Assembly (NCBI GenBank): GCA_014084085.1
Contig: NPFB01000012.1
Span: forward strand, 70,444 to 134,443
From: Hondaea fermentalgiana
Lineage: Eukaryota; Sar; Bigyra; Thraustochytrida; Thraustochytriidae
Reading direction: 5' to 3'
DNA: 64,000 bases
Shown: positions 31,833-43,510 of the stretch, piece after piece
Numbering within the stretch: the first letter of the stretch is position 1
Layout: each line of letters opens with the position of its first letter
Position numbers and translations under genes: made by a program
The notes under the pieces: generated by a model
Seen by the model: the letters and a program-made list of their open reading frames with translations, nothing else
Database searches by the model: none
What the model was told of the DNA's origin: nothing

Positions 31833-33380
31833 CTACTCCAAAGTCGCAACCCGAGGTCGCCACGCAAACATGGGGACAAAAGGCGCAAAACCAGCCTCAC
31901 CACGCTGATCCCGAGCCCTCAAGGTCGTCAAAAGCGCCTCGCACGCGGAGCCACGTTCCTTTGCCAAGGTCTCCAAGCGCTCAATTTGCAGACGAAGACG
32001 CGCCTTGCGCTTGGCCTGACCACGCTGTTGCCGCTTGCGAGAACTTGCACGAAGAAGTCGCTCCAACGCTACAATGTGTTGAGCGATCGTCTCGTCGCTC
32101 AAGTCCAGACGTGCCACGCGCGATCGCCAGTCGTCCGCTAGGAACTGGTGCTCCGCGCACAAAATGGCATTCTCCGGTCGCTCTCCACTAAAACCATCAA
32201 GAGGCGTGAGCGACATCTTCGAAACACAGTCGTCGCACAAAAGCACAAAGTCCTTGCACACAAAGCACTGAACACCCTCTCGCGTCTCGCTCCAAGGCGT
32301 GGCGCACGAAAGACAGACCGCGCGAGGAATGCTACTGATGCCACTGCCCTCGCCCACAACACTCTGGCTGAAACGCTTGTCGAACTGGAAATTGATACCC
32401 TCGAAAAAGCATTCGCTATCCTTTGCAGCGTTCGCACCCTTTTCTTCGTCACCACCAACAGGGGCCTCTTCGCCCGCTCCTGAGGCCACAATCTCAGCCG
32501 CGGTTGTGGACACTGCTGTCGGGTCTCGCGATGGTGCGTCCTCTCCATTGGCATTTGCCGCTGGAACCCGCGTTGCTACGCCACTTGCCTTGGCGGCTGG
32601 ACTAAAGCGCTCCAGATATGAATGAATACCGCCCGCGAGCTGGCTCACTTCGGAAGCCACACCCAAGTTCCGCACCCAAGCGCTTGCCTTTTCGCAGCGA
32701 ACCCCGCCTGTGCAGAACATCGCCACGTGCTTGCCCTTGAGGAGATCCTGATTGGCCTCAATCCATGACGGGAACTGAGCAAAACACCGCAGCTTGGGGT
32801 CCACGGCCTGCCGAAAGGTGCCCACGGCCGTCTCGTAATGGTTACGCGTATCGAGCACAACAATGTCCTTGTCCTTTTCGGCTCGTCGCAGCAACTCATG
32901 GAAATCGTCCGGACTGAGGTGCGTGCCGCCGCGACCGCCCAGAGCAGTTGGCTTGGCATCGCGCATTGGGCCCGTGGATGTCACTTCTGAAGTCTTTTGC
33001 ACCACAAGTGCACCTTCAAAGGGATCTTTTCCCTCGGCGCCAGCCCCGCTGTACTTGTATTGAATTCCTGGAAACTCTTTTGTGTTTTCCATAAAGGCCT
33101 CGTACGCGGCCAGCGCCGACATGCTTCCGAACAGGGTTCCATTGATACCCTCTGGGGCCACGCGCATGCGTCCGCTGAGCCCAAGCTCTGCGCATTTGGA
33201 TTCTTGCCTCAAGATTTCCGCCGCGACGCCGTCTCCGAGGTTTACGTACTTGTAAAAGAGGACCACGGCGCGCTTGTCCGTGTCCGCTTCGTTGTGCTCC
33301 TCTTGTTCTTGCTGCTCTTGCTGCACGTCCTCGCGTCGCGGACGTTTGGCCACCGGCCGGGTCGCCGCCGTCTGCTCCAT
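31833..33380 (-). CDS. TSTD2: TrhO/TSTD2-like rhodanese with C-terminal zinc-binding region
   Basis: 515 residues from the ATG at 33380. The frame stays open far upstream (to 34733) but there runs antisense to HGH1, so the longer reading is rejected. An N-terminal TrhO/UPF0176-like domain (about 35-150, with VLFYKYV and RVAPEGINGTLFGS) precedes a rhodanese domain whose active loop is CTGGVRCEKAS, nucleophile Cys223. A cysteine cluster follows at about 355-400 (C..C, C..C, C..C and C..H pairs), probably binding zinc, and then a basic helical tail. Bacterial TrhO hydroxylates the wobble uridine of tRNA; eukaryotic TSTD2-like proteins are less well characterised, so a tRNA role is inferred. It shares a divergent promoter with HGH1. 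Confidence 0.87.
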   Translation of the reverse strand: MEQTAATRPVAKRPRREDVQQEQQEQEEHNEADTDKRAVVLFYKYVNLGDGVAAEILRQESKCAELGLSGRMRVAPEGINGTLFGSMSALAAYEAFMENTKEFPGIQYKYSGAGAEGKDPFEGALVVQKTSEVTSTGPMRDAKPTALGGRGGTHLSPDDFHELLRRAEKDKDIVVLDTRNHYETAVGTFRQAVDPKLRCFAQFPSWIEANQDLLKGKHVAMFCTGGVRCEKASAWVRNLGVASEVSQLAGGIHSYLERFSPAAKASGVATRVPAANANGEDAPSRDPTAVSTTAAEIVASGAGEEAPVGGDEEKGANAAKDSECFFEGINFQFDKRFSQSVVGEGSGISSIPRAVCLSCATPWSETREGVQCFVCKDFVLLCDDCVSKMSLTPLDGFSGERPENAILCAEHQFLADDWRSRVARLDLSDETIAQHIVALERLLRASSRKRQQRGQAKRKARLRLQIERLETLAKERGSACEALLTTLRARDQRGEAGFAPFVPMFAWRPRVATLE

Positions 33381-33932
33381 CTTTTCGCTCCTCGTCCTTG
33401 CCGCGAGCCACTCACTCACTCCCTCGCCCAGGGGCTCGCTCCTCGTCCCGATGACACCGCTCGAATCTCCGCAAAAAGAGGACGCGAGGTCGCGATGGCG
33501 GGGTCCGCGGCGCTGGGCTTCTCGCAAAGGCTCTGTGCCAGCCTCGACCGCGGCCCTACGATCCGTGCGAGCGAGCGAGCGCGTGAGTGACCATGGTGAG
33601 TGAGTGAGTGGCTGCCACAGACACGCAGACAGACAGACAGACACACAGACAGACACACAGACAGACACACAGACAGACAGACAGACAGATAGACAGACAG
33701 ACACACAGACAGACAGACAGACAGAGGGACGATAAAGTAAGGAGAGCATGAGCGCCGCCGAGAGAACGCCCGCCAGCCAGCCAGCCGCGGCACGACGGCA
33801 GACCCGATCGGCGCGGCCTGCCTGGGAAGAGACGGGCGATAGCAGAGCAGGGGGACGGCGCAGGCGAAGGCGCAGGCGTAGACGTGTGCACGCGCTGGCG
33901 GAGCACGGAGCGGAGCGCTCGAGGGAAGCGAG
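33381..33932. promoter_or_regulatory. Divergent promoter with GTGA and GACA microsatellites
   Basis: The 552 bases separate two start codons on opposite strands, so both promoters must lie here or overlap the genes. The middle holds (GTGA)n (about 33588-33610) and a (CAGA)n/(CACA)n tract (about 33617-33726). No TATA box was recognised. Confidence 0.65.
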
Positions 33933-35150
33933 ATGGACCAGGTCGAGGAACTCGTGGGCTTTCTGCGCGCGCCGAGACCAGACGTGCGCAAGCAGGCCGC
34001 AGAGACCGTGCTGCAGCTCACCGGCACAGACGCAGGCGTGGTACTGCTGCTGTCGACACACGGCGATGACAAGGACGTCCTCACGCTGCTCGCGCGCCTC
34101 GTTGGCGACCAGGAGCAAATCGCGAGCCCTGCAGCCGCGGCGCTCGTGAATATGTCCACCAATGACCGCGCCAACGCCGCTCTGGTCGAGAAAAAGGCGC
34201 TGTGGTCGTCCTTGCTCGAGACCCTCAAGGGTCTCCAGGACGCTACCGCATCGGGCGACGGCATGAAAACAGAAAAGCCCGTCCCGGCTCAGCTCAAGAC
34301 CTGCGTCAAGCTTCTTAGCAACCTCACCACCTCGGTGGCCGGCGCGAACCGCCTCATTGAGGGACGCCTCGGACGCGACTACGCCGGTCTTGACGTCAAG
34401 CTGCTCTTGCGCGCTTTCCTGCGCGCACCTGCAGAAATTCCAGAGGCCGGCCTCGTACTCACAAACGTGTCGCGTCTGGACGAGGGCCGCGACATCTTCC
34501 TTGCCGAAGACGGTCTCGCTTCGGTCAAGCGCCTCATCAAGCTGGTCACTGCGCACAATCCCGTTTTGCGCCGGGGCGCTGTGCTCACGCTGCGCAACTG
34601 CTGCTTTGACCAGGCGCGTCATGGGGCCCTCCTCACGACCACGGCCTTGGTTGACACCTTTTTGTTGCGCCTTATCGGGCCCGAGGGCATCGAGAGTCCG
34701 GAAGACTTTGCTGATCTCTCCACCGCTCTCCAAGATGCCCTCAATGCCGCGCGCGAACCCGGCGCCCAGCCGCTACGCCGCGAGCCAGAAGGGGACGTGC
34801 GCCGCGGCATTGTCGAAACTCTCGTCATGTTCTGCTCCACGCGTCAGGGTCGTGTATTTCTCCGGGATCATAACGCTTATGGTGTCGTCAAGGTTTATCA
34901 CCCTACAGAGTCCAATGAAGACACTTCCGAGGTCGTCTTTAAGCTCGTCGACATGCTTCTGGGCGACGAAGAGGATGAAGACGACGACAACGAGGTCACG
35001 GGAGCAAGCGTGACCGAGCTCGAGCCAGAGCCTGTCTCCGAGCCGGCGGTCGAAGTCATCTCCTCTTCGGACCCCAAGGAAATGGAGGAAATCGCTCAGG
35101 CAAAGGGGGATACCGAAGAGGACGAAAGCATTTTGCTCGAGGTCGACTAA
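33933..35150 (+). CDS. HGH1: HGH1-family armadillo protein, eEF2-folding co-chaperone
   Basis: 405 residues. The N-terminus VEELVGFLRAPRPDVRKQA and the following helical repeats match the HGH1 armadillo fold. The DUF383-like signature TLRNCCFDQARHGALL is at about 213-228, and the DUF384-like region (CSTRQGRVFLRDHNAYG) at about 301-317. An acidic tail (350-405) closes the protein. In yeast and animals HGH1 delivers eEF2 to the TRiC/CCT chaperonin, and length and repeat order fit that family. The ATG lies in a GAGATGG context. It is transcribed away from the rhodanese gene. Confidence 0.88.
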   Translation: MDQVEELVGFLRAPRPDVRKQAAETVLQLTGTDAGVVLLLSTHGDDKDVLTLLARLVGDQEQIASPAAAALVNMSTNDRANAALVEKKALWSSLLETLKGLQDATASGDGMKTEKPVPAQLKTCVKLLSNLTTSVAGANRLIEGRLGRDYAGLDVKLLLRAFLRAPAEIPEAGLVLTNVSRLDEGRDIFLAEDGLASVKRLIKLVTAHNPVLRRGAVLTLRNCCFDQARHGALLTTTALVDTFLLRLIGPEGIESPEDFADLSTALQDALNAAREPGAQPLRREPEGDVRRGIVETLVMFCSTRQGRVFLRDHNAYGVVKVYHPTESNEDTSEVVFKLVDMLLGDEEDEDDDNEVTGASVTELEPEPVSEPAVEVISSSDPKEMEEIAQAKGDTEEDESILLEVD

Positions 35151-36279
35151 TAATTCTTCTTTATGATTTATTTGTAGAAAGAGCAAGTCAAGTCTGCACT
35201 TTCACATATTTCAATCGGATCGTCTGGGGCCAGAGAGCGTTTGCGGAGCTCCTCTTTTCCCGCTCAATGATGCTCGAACACAAGAAAGAAGAAACAGAAG
35301 CCTTTTCTCCTCAAGTAAGGACCACAAGTCGAGACTCTTATGTGTTTGACAGTGACATGGGTTTTGTCTGCTTGTTCTCGCCGTTCTCGTCTTTATTCTC
35401 CTTAGCGCATGTACACGTATAACCAACCGACCATCTACGTAGGCCTATCTTCTCCAACGTCAAAGAAAGAATCAAATACCTACCTGAAGCCTTCAAACAG
35501 CTTGTTTCGATCCTCTTTCATCATGGCATACCTTATCGTTCTTTCTTTTCCTCTCGTACGCATTGCTTGCTTGTTTTCACTGTCAATGACTCACAGTCAG
35601 CAAAGGAAAGGAAAGGAAAGGAAAAAAATTGACGTTTCGCATAACCGACTCCCGTTTCACCCGTTTCGACGATCAACCGTGGCGCTCCGTTGCTCTACTT
35701 GCGCGCGGTCATTTTGCACTTTCCAAACTGCTGCTCACAGTGGAACACGGGCGGCGCCAAGTGGACCAAAGCGCCTCGCCCGGACGAATGATCTTCTGGC
35801 CAGGCTTGCCAACCGCACAGAGCAGCTTCGCAACCGCGAGCCCGCGGCGCTTTTTTCCCCTCGCGGACGGACTCCGCTCGGCGCGCGTCGCCGCGGCCGT
35901 CCGGGCGGCGCCGCTCGATCGCGCGTGCGTGCCCGCCTGGCACCGCGCTCGCCCGTCGCGCCGCGTCTGCGCGGGCGAGGAGGGACTGGCTCATCGAGTG
36001 AGCGGCAGCCGCGACGCTCGGCGCCCGAGCAGCTTGCCTGACAGGCAAGCGCTTCGGGCTGCGCGTGCGCCTCGAGCAGGCCGAGCACGTCTAGAAGCAG
36101 GAGTAGCAGCAGCTAAAGCAGCACCGGCTAGGGCAGCTAAAGCAGCAGCAGGATCATCAGCAGCTAAACTGCAAAAACTCTCGAGCAATAGCACAAGCAC
36201 AAGCAGAAGCGGAAAGCCTCGGGGGCCTCACGCGACGAGCTTATCTAGCTAGCTAGCTCGCTCGCCGTTCGAGCTCACC
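35151..36279. other. Intergenic region and NUP98 leader
   Basis: No gene is supported: the open frames are compositionally odd and lack known domains. A perfect inverted repeat, GCTTGCCTG-A-CAGGCAAGC, occupies 36032-36050. CTAGCTAGCTAGCTCGCTCG (about 36246-36265) lies just before the NUP98 start codon. The distal part is moderately AT-rich and contains the HGH1 3' UTR. Confidence 0.6.
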
Positions 36280-39200
36280 ATGTCCTTTGGCACCTTTGGC
36301 AGCTCGGGCGGCTTTGGCAGCTCGGGCGGAGGCGGCTTTGGTAGCTCGGGTGGTGGCGGCTTCGGCAGCAGCAATAACACTGGCGGCTCGCTATTTGGAG
36401 GCGGTGGAGGCAACACCGGCGGAGGCTTTGGCGCCTCGTCAACCGGAGGCGGCTTTGGGTCCTCGAGTGGTGGCTTTGGGTCCTCGAGCAACACAGGAGG
36501 CGGCTTCGGTGCGAGCGGCGGCGGAGGTGGCGGCGGATTTTCCTTTGGCGCCTCGAGCGCACCCAATTCGGGTGGCTTTGGATCCTCATCCAACACTGGT
36601 GGTGGCTTTGGATCCTCCAATACGGGTGGAGGTTTTGGATCCACCAACACGGGCGGCGGCTTTGGGTCCTCCAGCACAGGTGGCGGCTTTGGGTCCACGA
36701 ACACGAGTGGCGGCTTTGGATCCACCTCCGGCGGATTTGGATCATCCAACACGGGCGGTGGTTTCGGGTCCTCCTCTGGAGGCTTTGGATCGACAACTAA
36801 CACTGGCGGTGGATTTGGATCGCCGAGCCAACCGTCCGGAGGCGGTTTTGGGTCTTCCGGAGGCTTTGGATCCGCCAACACTGGCGGCTTCGGGTCTACT
36901 GCAAACAATTCGGGTGGCCTCTTTGGCAGCAGTGGCAATAACAATACAAGCTCCTTTGGTGGCGGGGGCGGTTTTGGCAGCAGCTCATCCAACACTGGGT
37001 TTGGCGCGTCCAACACGGGCGGAGGCTTTGGCAATGCTGGCGCGGCCAATAATGGCGGTGCACCTGGAACCGCCATGACCCCCTTTACACCTACGCCCGA
37101 CTCGGCGAGCAACAGTAACGAGACCTTCATGACAATTACCGCCATGAATCAGTACGCCAATAAGTCCGTCGAGCAGCTTCGTTTCGAAGACTATGCTGCG
37201 GGTCGTCGACCGGGCGCAGGCGGCAATGCAGCCGCCGGCGGCGGCGGCTTTGGCGCCGCAAATACCGGTGGTGGTATGTTTGGGAGCAACAACAACGCGG
37301 CCGCCGGAAATGCGGGCGGTGGTCTCTTTGGATCCTCGAACAACACAAATGCCAGCGGCGGTGGTCTTTTCGGCAGCTCTTCGAATACGGGCTTTGGTGC
37401 AACCAACAACAACGCCAACAGTGGGGGTATGTTCGGCTCTGGAAACAACAACAACAACAGCTCTGGAGGGTTTGGATCTCTTGGCGGATTCGGCTCGCCT
37501 TCGCAGCCGCAAAACACGGGAGGCGGACTCTTTGGAAGCACCAACACCAACAACAATAGCTCTGGAGGCGGACTCTTTGGCAGCTCCAACAATAACAACA
37601 ACAACGCGGGCGGAGGCCTCTTTGGCAGCTCCAACAACAACAACAACAACAACAACGCCTTTGGAGCCTCCAACACGGGCGGTGGCGGTCTTTTCGGATC
37701 CTCGAACAATGCACAACAAAACAATGCTGGCGGCAGCAGCTTTGGTGGCTTTGGAGCAAGCAATAATGCCAACAGCAGCGGCGGAGGCTTTGGCTTTGGG
37801 TCCTCGAACAATACCGCAGGTGCTGGCGGCGGAGGAGGCCTCTTTGGTAGCTCGAACACCAACACCAGCGGAGGTGGCGGCCTCTTTGGCAGCAGCAACA
37901 CCAATACGCAGAGCAACCAGTTTGGCGCATCGAACGGCGGAGGCGGCCTCTTTGGTGGTAACACAAACACGAACACCGGCGCATCCGGCGGTGGCCTCTT
38001 TGGTAGCTCAGGAACATCGTCCTTTGGCGGTACCAACAATAACGCAGCAGGAGGCGGAGGAGGTCTCTTTGGTAGTTCGAACACCAATACCAACACCGGC
38101 GGTGGCGGCCTCTTTGGGAGCACTACTAACACCAACAATTCGGGTGGCGGTGGCCTCTTTGGGAGCTCGAACACCAACACAGGCGGCGGTGGCGGCCTCT
38201 TTGGAAGCTCGAACACGAACACCGGCGGCGGTGGTGGTGGACTCTTTGGAAGTTCGAACACCAACACGGGCGGTGGCGGCGGTCTCTTTGGCAGCTCGAA
38301 CACCAATACGGGCGGTGGCGGAGGCCTCTTTGGCAGCTCAACCTCCAACACGGGAGGCGGGGGCCTCTTCGGCGGCGGAGGCATGCAGCAGCAACAGCCG
38401 CAGCAACAGCAACAGACGGGCGCCTTTGGATCGTCGTCGCTTTTTGGCTCGACGCAAACTTCGTCCTTTATGCAGCAACCGCAACAGCAGCAGCTGCAAA
38501 ACCCTATGCAGATGCAAAACAACCAGCTTCTTGCGCAGCAGCAAGCGCTTGCCCTCACAAACGGCGAGCCGTACGCCACCGGTCCTTCGAGCCAGATGGC
38601 GCGTCACATTGCGCTGGCCAAGGAGGCCTGGCAGCCCGTGGCGAATGACGAGTCCAAGGTTCGGGGCGACGGCGAAGGCGATAGCCTGCGCAAGCGGACC
38701 GGTTCTGTTTCCAAGTCTGATGTCTCCAAGACGCCGCGCCGCGGCGCTGGCGCGACTCCGATTGGCAAGGTTCAGATCCGCCCACGAGGCTACGGCCGCA
38801 CCTATGGCGCTGTTGCTTCAATGGTCGAGGCCGACAATGGCACTACCCCAGAGTCGAGTTTACGCCTGGCGCGCACAGGCTCCACGCCCAACCCGAGTAC
38901 GCCCAATCCGGGAGCCCCATCCGGAAAGGCCGCGGACAAGCTCCTCAAAGATAAGCCGGGCAATGGCGTCCTCAGCCCCGGTGTTTTTGATCTCAACAAG
39001 CGTCTTTCCATCAAAAAGGCGAACCGCAAGAGCACCCCTCTGCGCTTTGCGCAAACGCAAGCCATCACCTCTGGTTCCGCGTCGGTCCCATCAGGCGCCA
39101 GCGAAGACGTTGCTACGCTGCTCGAAGGCGCCGATGGTCAGGATAGGGAGTCGCAAGAAGGCAAGGCCATTGATGATGGCGAAGCCAGCGTCAGACGCGA

Positions 39201-42200
39201 AAATAGCGACAGCCAAGACGACAACTTGGGTGACGTCACCCATGAAACGCCTTCCCGTTCGGGCCGTTCGCGCTTGCGCATCAGCAAGTCGAGTCATCGG
39301 CTTGGAGAAACGGCACGAGCAATTCGCGAAGACATGGGCGGCGCCAACGATGGCGAAGAGGGTGAAAGCCTGCTGGGCACGCCTGCTCGCGCTACGATCC
39401 GCTCGCCAGATGACGATCGGCGTTCGCGAACCGCCACATCCTCGCGCAGCGCGAGACGCAAGGATCCTGTCTCGAAGCACTGCCCACGCATGAGCAAGGC
39501 CATGGCCGACGAGGGCTACAGCACGTTTCCGGCCATGTGGGATCTTGAGCAAATGACTGACGAGGAGCTCGAGGCCGTGCCCAAGTTCCGCATCCAGCGC
39601 GAAGGCTTTGGGTCCGTAGAGTGGCTTGGCAAGGTTGATGTGCGGGACCTGGACATTGACACCTCCGTGTCCATCGAACCCATGTCTATCGAAGTGTACA
39701 AGAGCGAAGACGAGACGCCACCTCGTGGCACCAAGCTCAACCGTCCGGCAATTTGTACCATTGAGCACATGGAGATTCCTGCTGACTTTGAAGGTTCCAA
39801 TGAGGACTTTAGCGAGTGGCTCCGCGAGTACACACCTCAGCTCGACGCTGTCTTCATTGACTACGACCTCGACGACTGTGTATGGACCTTCAAGGTCAAG
39901 CATTTCACGCGCTACGGTTTTACGCCTGGTTCGACCCCTTACCCGCGCTCGGGAAAGCGCCGTGGAGGCCGGAGGGATGGCCAGCAGCACCACAATAATG
40001 GCAACGACGACGACGACGAGGAGGAGGAAGAGCCTCTCGTCTCGTCTGGGGATGTTGCAATGGGCGACCAGGACCATTATGACCAAGAGGGCAACCCGGC
40101 CATGCCTGCTCTCGGATACGGCGGACCGGTTGGCGGTACGCCGAGCGATCTCGCAACACAAACTTTCGAGGAACGTATGGTGGTCGCCGGCTCGCACCAG
40201 GACCTGGGCCGAGGCTACATGCCACGTCTGCTGTCCGGCGGCTCACCGCCTCGACACGGTCCGAGCCTGACCCCGTTTCGACCGCCTACGCATGCACGAT
40301 CGAGTCTGCAGGGCAGTGATGGTGCTAGTGGAGCGGCAGGAAGCGCGTCGGCACCTGCGTTGCCGCCTGCGCGCGAGCCGTACTTCCCTGAGCTTGACGA
40401 GCTTGCCATCGAGGATGGCCCCACCTTTCGTATCTTTGCCGAGGCTGGTGCCAAGGTTGCAGACCGCACTAAAGCACCCGTTCGACGCCTGCATCGAGGC
40501 TTCCGCGCGAGCTGGGGTCCAGGCGGGAGGCTCGTCTTTCCTCAAGGCGCAACTGTGCGCACCATGAAGCTCAATGTTGACGATCCGACTCCGGCCGATG
40601 GCAAGCGAATCTCTGTGGTGTTGGACGCTTGCCGTGCACATGCGCACGCCAAAAGTGTAGGACGTGAGAACGAAGCAAGTGCGGTGCTCGCAAGCACGAT
40701 TGACACCCTTCTCAATGCCACCTTGTCCGGTGACGAGGCTGGATCAACAGAAAGGAAAATTTGGTCCCTCTTGCAGGCATCCTGGTTTGTAGGTGGCGCG
40801 CGCGTGTCTGATGATCTGTTGGAGGCCAGCGATGGTCCTCTCGCTTGGAGCGAATGGCGCGAAGCTCTACCGCGCGAGTGCGATGTTGCGAAAAACAACC
40901 AATCGGTTATATCGCAGAATTGGCTCGACAGTCACGACACATGGCTCAAGGCGTGGCTGTCTGCAGAAATCCCCGAGTACCTTGAGAGCGTTGCCGGGGC
41001 CTTGAGCCTCAAGGACATCGAGAAGGCGTCTGCGCTTGCCATGGCCCAGGGTGACCTGCGTCTGGCTACACTCATAAGTCAGGCTGCCGGCGATCGACGG
41101 GTGCGGGATCTCATTGCGACCCAGCTTGAGGTGTGGGAGCAAGGGCAAGCGACCGAACATGTTAGCGAGGAGGTCCTCAACGTGTATCGTCTGCTCGCGG
41201 GAAACATTCAAAAGGAGCAAAGGGACTTGACACAGCCGTGGCTGCGTGCGCTTGCACTCAACGCCTGGTTCGTGCACGACCCTCTGGACAAGCTTTCTGA
41301 CAGTGTCGATTCATACGCGGCCGCCTTTGCGACAAAAGAGGCGCCCACGCCGCGACCAGCATGGTTTAACGAGTTCGATTGCGAGGAGTGCTACGATACA
41401 GTCTACCATGTGATGCAGCTCATGTGCAGGCCCGGGGAGCATTCTGTCAAAGCCTTGCTAAACCCTCGCGGCTACTGTGGCAACGTTCTTAGCGCAGGTC
41501 TTGCCTGGACGCTGTGGCAGGTGATGCGGAGCTTTGGCGTGATTGGCGGAAATGCGCTCAATGAGCTCGAGGAGCACCAGCTTGGAATGGACTACATTCT
41601 CGAGCTCGAGGCCAAGGGCGAGTGGCACCTAGCAGTTGCTGTCGCCCAGTTTCTTCCTCGCAAGGCTTTGCGCGAGCGCGCTGCCCGAGTATTGCTCGAC
41701 CGGTACATGGACGCGGAGTCGACTGCGCCGCAGGCGCAGGACCGGTTGGATTTCGTCCAGGCTCTGGGCGTTCCCCAGGCCTGGTTGGCGCAGAGCACGG
41801 CGCAGCGACGTGGCTTCGACGCTTGCTGCGGCATCAACGTGCTCGAGAGCCGCCGGGCAGAGGCCGACAACTATGCGCTTGCGCAGGACGTTGCTTCGCG
41901 TTGCAAGATCATCAATGAGCACATGGCCGCGCGCGATATTCTCAATGGAGACACCGAGGATTTGCGCGGCATGATGGAGGAGTATGCCGAGACGATTGAG
42001 AAAGAGGTGAAGAACAAGGCATCATGGGCACAACGTAGTAACGTCTACTTGCAGTACGCTGTGCTGCGCCATCTCATGTCTACGGCTGCAGACGACCGGG
42101 AGGCGGCACCGCAGCGTCTGGAGGAGATTGCAGGTCTTTGCAGTAAGCTGCAGTCCAGCCTTAAAGAACTGCAGAGCAAGCCAGCGACTGCGCTCGCGCC

Positions 42201-42387
42201 TGCGCTCGCTGCGGAGATTGGCACCTGGCTGCAACTTCGCGCCACGGAGCTGCTCCGTATCCAGAGCGAAGGCCGCTCTACCGTCTTTGACCACTACGAG
42301 ACGGCCTTGAGCGTTCCTTCGCACGAGAAGAGTCTCCGGACGGCCGTGGCTCGCTACACGGTCTCTTTCATCGAGTCTTTTGTCTAA
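36280..42387 (+). CDS. NUP98: NUP98-NUP96 nucleoporin precursor
   Basis: 2035 residues. Dense GFGSS, GLFGSS and GGGLFG repeats with N/T spacers (1-265 and 313-about 760) form the FG permeability-barrier region. A GLEBS motif (about 266-312, with [20 protein letters not shown]) is the binding site for RAE1/GLE2. A Gln-rich stretch and linker follow, then the autoproteolytic domain (about 1067-1209) ending KHFTRYGF. Self-cleavage after Phe1209 would release an 826-residue NUP96 that begins at Thr1210 and contains [15 protein letters not shown] (about 1365) and the helical ACE1 domain of the Y complex. The usual nucleophile is Ser, here Thr. ATG is in a strong CACCATG context. The whole fused precursor is encoded in one exon. 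Confidence 0.95.
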   Translation: MSFGTFGSSGGFGSSGGGGFGSSGGGGFGSSNNTGGSLFGGGGGNTGGGFGASSTGGGFGSSSGGFGSSSNTGGGFGASGGGGGGGFSFGASSAPNSGGFGSSSNTGGGFGSSNTGGGFGSTNTGGGFGSSSTGGGFGSTNTSGGFGSTSGGFGSSNTGGGFGSSSGGFGSTTNTGGGFGSPSQPSGGGFGSSGGFGSANTGGFGSTANNSGGLFGSSGNNNTSSFGGGGGFGSSSSNTGFGASNTGGGFGNAGAANNGGAPGTAMTPFTPTPDSASNSNETFMTITAMNQYANKSVEQLRFEDYAAGRRPGAGGNAAAGGGGFGAANTGGGMFGSNNNAAAGNAGGGLFGSSNNTNASGGGLFGSSSNTGFGATNNNANSGGMFGSGNNNNNSSGGFGSLGGFGSPSQPQNTGGGLFGSTNTNNNSSGGGLFGSSNNNNNNAGGGLFGSSNNNNNNNNAFGASNTGGGGLFGSSNNAQQNNAGGSSFGGFGASNNANSSGGGFGFGSSNNTAGAGGGGGLFGSSNTNTSGGGGLFGSSNTNTQSNQFGASNGGGGLFGGNTNTNTGASGGGLFGSSGTSSFGGTNNNAAGGGGGLFGSSNTNTNTGGGGLFGSTTNTNNSGGGGLFGSSNTNTGGGGGLFGSSNTNTGGGGGGLFGSSNTNTGGGGGLFGSSNTNTGGGGGLFGSSTSNTGGGGLFGGGGMQQQQPQQQQQTGAFGSSSLFGSTQTSSFMQQPQQQQLQNPMQMQNNQLLAQQQALALTNGEPYATGPSSQMARHIALAKEAWQPVANDESKVRGDGEGDSLRKRTGSVSKSDVSKTPRRGAGATPIGKVQIRPRGYGRTYGAVASMVEADNGTTPESSLRLARTGSTPNPSTPNPGAPSGKAADKLLKDKPGNGVLSPGVFDLNKRLSIKKANRKSTPLRFAQTQAITSGSASVPSGASEDVATLLEGADGQDRESQEGKAIDDGEASVRRENSDSQDDNLGDVTHETPSRSGRSRLRISKSSHRLGETARAIREDMGGANDGEEGESLLGTPARATIRSPDDDRRSRTATSSRSARRKDPVSKHCPRMSKAMADEGYSTFPAMWDLEQMTDEELEAVPKFRIQREGFGSVEWLGKVDVRDLDIDTSVSIEPMSIEVYKSEDETPPRGTKLNRPAICTIEHMEIPADFEGSNEDFSEWLREYTPQLDAVFIDYDLDDCVWTFKVKHFTRYGFTPGSTPYPRSGKRRGGRRDGQQHHNNGNDDDDEEEEEPLVSSGDVAMGDQDHYDQEGNPAMPALGYGGPVGGTPSDLATQTFEERMVVAGSHQDLGRGYMPRLLSGGSPPRHGPSLTPFRPPTHARSSLQGSDGASGAAGSASAPALPPAREPYFPELDELAIEDGPTFRIFAEAGAKVADRTKAPVRRLHRGFRASWGPGGRLVFPQGATVRTMKLNVDDPTPADGKRISVVLDACRAHAHAKSVGRENEASAVLASTIDTLLNATLSGDEAGSTERKIWSLLQASWFVGGARVSDDLLEASDGPLAWSEWREALPRECDVAKNNQSVISQNWLDSHDTWLKAWLSAEIPEYLESVAGALSLKDIEKASALAMAQGDLRLATLISQAAGDRRVRDLIATQLEVWEQGQATEHVSEEVLNVYRLLAGNIQKEQRDLTQPWLRALALNAWFVHDPLDKLSDSVDSYAAAFATKEAPTPRPAWFNEFDCEECYDTVYHVMQLMCRPGEHSVKALLNPRGYCGNVLSAGLAWTLWQVMRSFGVIGGNALNELEEHQLGMDYILELEAKGEWHLAVAVAQFLPRKALRERAARVLLDRYMDAESTAPQAQDRLDFVQALGVPQAWLAQSTAQRRGFDACCGINVLESRRAEADNYALAQDVASRCKIINEHMAARDILNGDTEDLRGMMEEYAETIEKEVKNKASWAQRSNVYLQYAVLRHLMSTAADDREAAPQRLEEIAGLCSKLQSSLKELQSKPATALAPALAAEIGTWLQLRATELLRIQSEGRSTVFDHYETALSVPSHEKSLRTAVARYTVSFIESFV

Positions 42388-42768
42388 GTCTCTGCGTTCT
42401 AGGTTCTCGTTTTTGATTTGCGTGGGCCCGGATCGCGACGTGATTGTAGATGCCGCTGGCGACGATGCCTTCGTTCGATCGCGGGGTTGGTCTCGCTCAC
42501 GTGCTCACACAGTCGAGCAGTCAGGTACTGACGATCAGACTCTCACTGACTCCTGCCCATCCATTCACCTACTTACTTACTACATCAAAGAAACAATTCA
42601 ATTCCATCTCACCTCATGCCACTGTTCGCCCCTCGTCTCTGTTCCCGACGCCCTCTCCTCCTCCTCCTCTTCTGCCGGCACCTGTTCGTTTGCCCTCCTC
42701 CACTGTGTGTGCTCGCTGTGGACAGCGCGGCGCGAGCCTGGCTCCTCCTCCTCTTCGCCGCCGCAGCC

Positions 42769-42800
<32 letters not shown>

Positions 42801-43306
42801 TGCAGCAGCATCGACCCGGCGCGAGCTAGCTAGCTAGCTAGCCGCTAGCTACGGCCGCTCGCTGCGGCAGCATTCGGCGGCCGCTCGCTCTGCTGTGCTG
42901 TGCTCTGCTGCTGTGCTGTGCTCTGCTACTCTGCTGTGCTGTCCTCTGCTCTCTGCTGCTCTGCTCTCTGCTCTGTGCCGGCGCCTCGGTCGAGAGGCAG
43001 CTGAGGCAGCTAGCTAGCCTAGCTGCACTGGCTGGCTGTTGCAGCTCGCAGCAGGCAGGCAGGCGCCTCCGAGGCAGGGCGCGGACGGCGCGTCGAGGGC
43101 GCAGGGCGCGGGAGGGCGGGGCCAGGGCGCGCGGCCTCGCGGCGCAGAGCGGCGCTGAGGCGGCGGCGGCGCTGAGGCGGCGGCNNNNNNNNNNNNNNNN
43201 NNNNNNNNNNNNNNNNNNNNNNNNNNNNNNNNNNNNNNNNNNNNNNNNNNNNNNNNNNNNNNNNNNNNNNNNNNNNNNNNNNNNGCGGGGGCGGCGGCGC
43301 GCGGAG
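42388..43306. other. Intergenic region with CTG/AGC repeats and assembly gap
   Basis: It contains a CAG run (about 42769-42799), TAGC repeats (42826-42850), a CTCTGCTGTG-rich stretch (42890-42980) and GCGGCG repeats that run into a 100-N gap (43185-43284). Only 22 sequenced bases separate the gap from the next start codon, so leader sequence, or even some coding sequence, may be hidden. Confidence 0.7.
43185..43284. other. Assembly gap (100 N)
   Basis: Exactly 100 N flanked on both sides by GGCGGC repeats, so the true length is probably unknown. Confidence 0.99.
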
Positions 43307-43473
43307 ATGGACGCGGACATCCTGCGCACGCAGCTGCGCAAGACGCTGGGGTCCACGAGAGGGTTCAAGCTCGAGGACGACGAGGACGAGGACGACGACA
43401 AGAGCAACAGCAACGGCGACGAGGCCGCCTCCGCGTCGAGCAGCGAGGAAGAAGACGAGGACGCAGAGGATGA

Positions 43474-43510
<37 letters not shown>

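Noticed and set aside
33381..34733. Upstream extension of the rhodanese reading frame (966 residues in total)
   Set aside because: The extension crosses a microsatellite-bearing divergent promoter and runs antisense through HGH1; its sequence is low-complexity. The ATG at 33380 gives a family-like N-terminus.
37191..38579. Long minus-strand proline-rich frame opposite NUP98
   Set aside because: It is the antisense image of the FG-repeat region, where repetitive Gly/Ser/Phe codons read as Pro/Leu/Ser in reverse.
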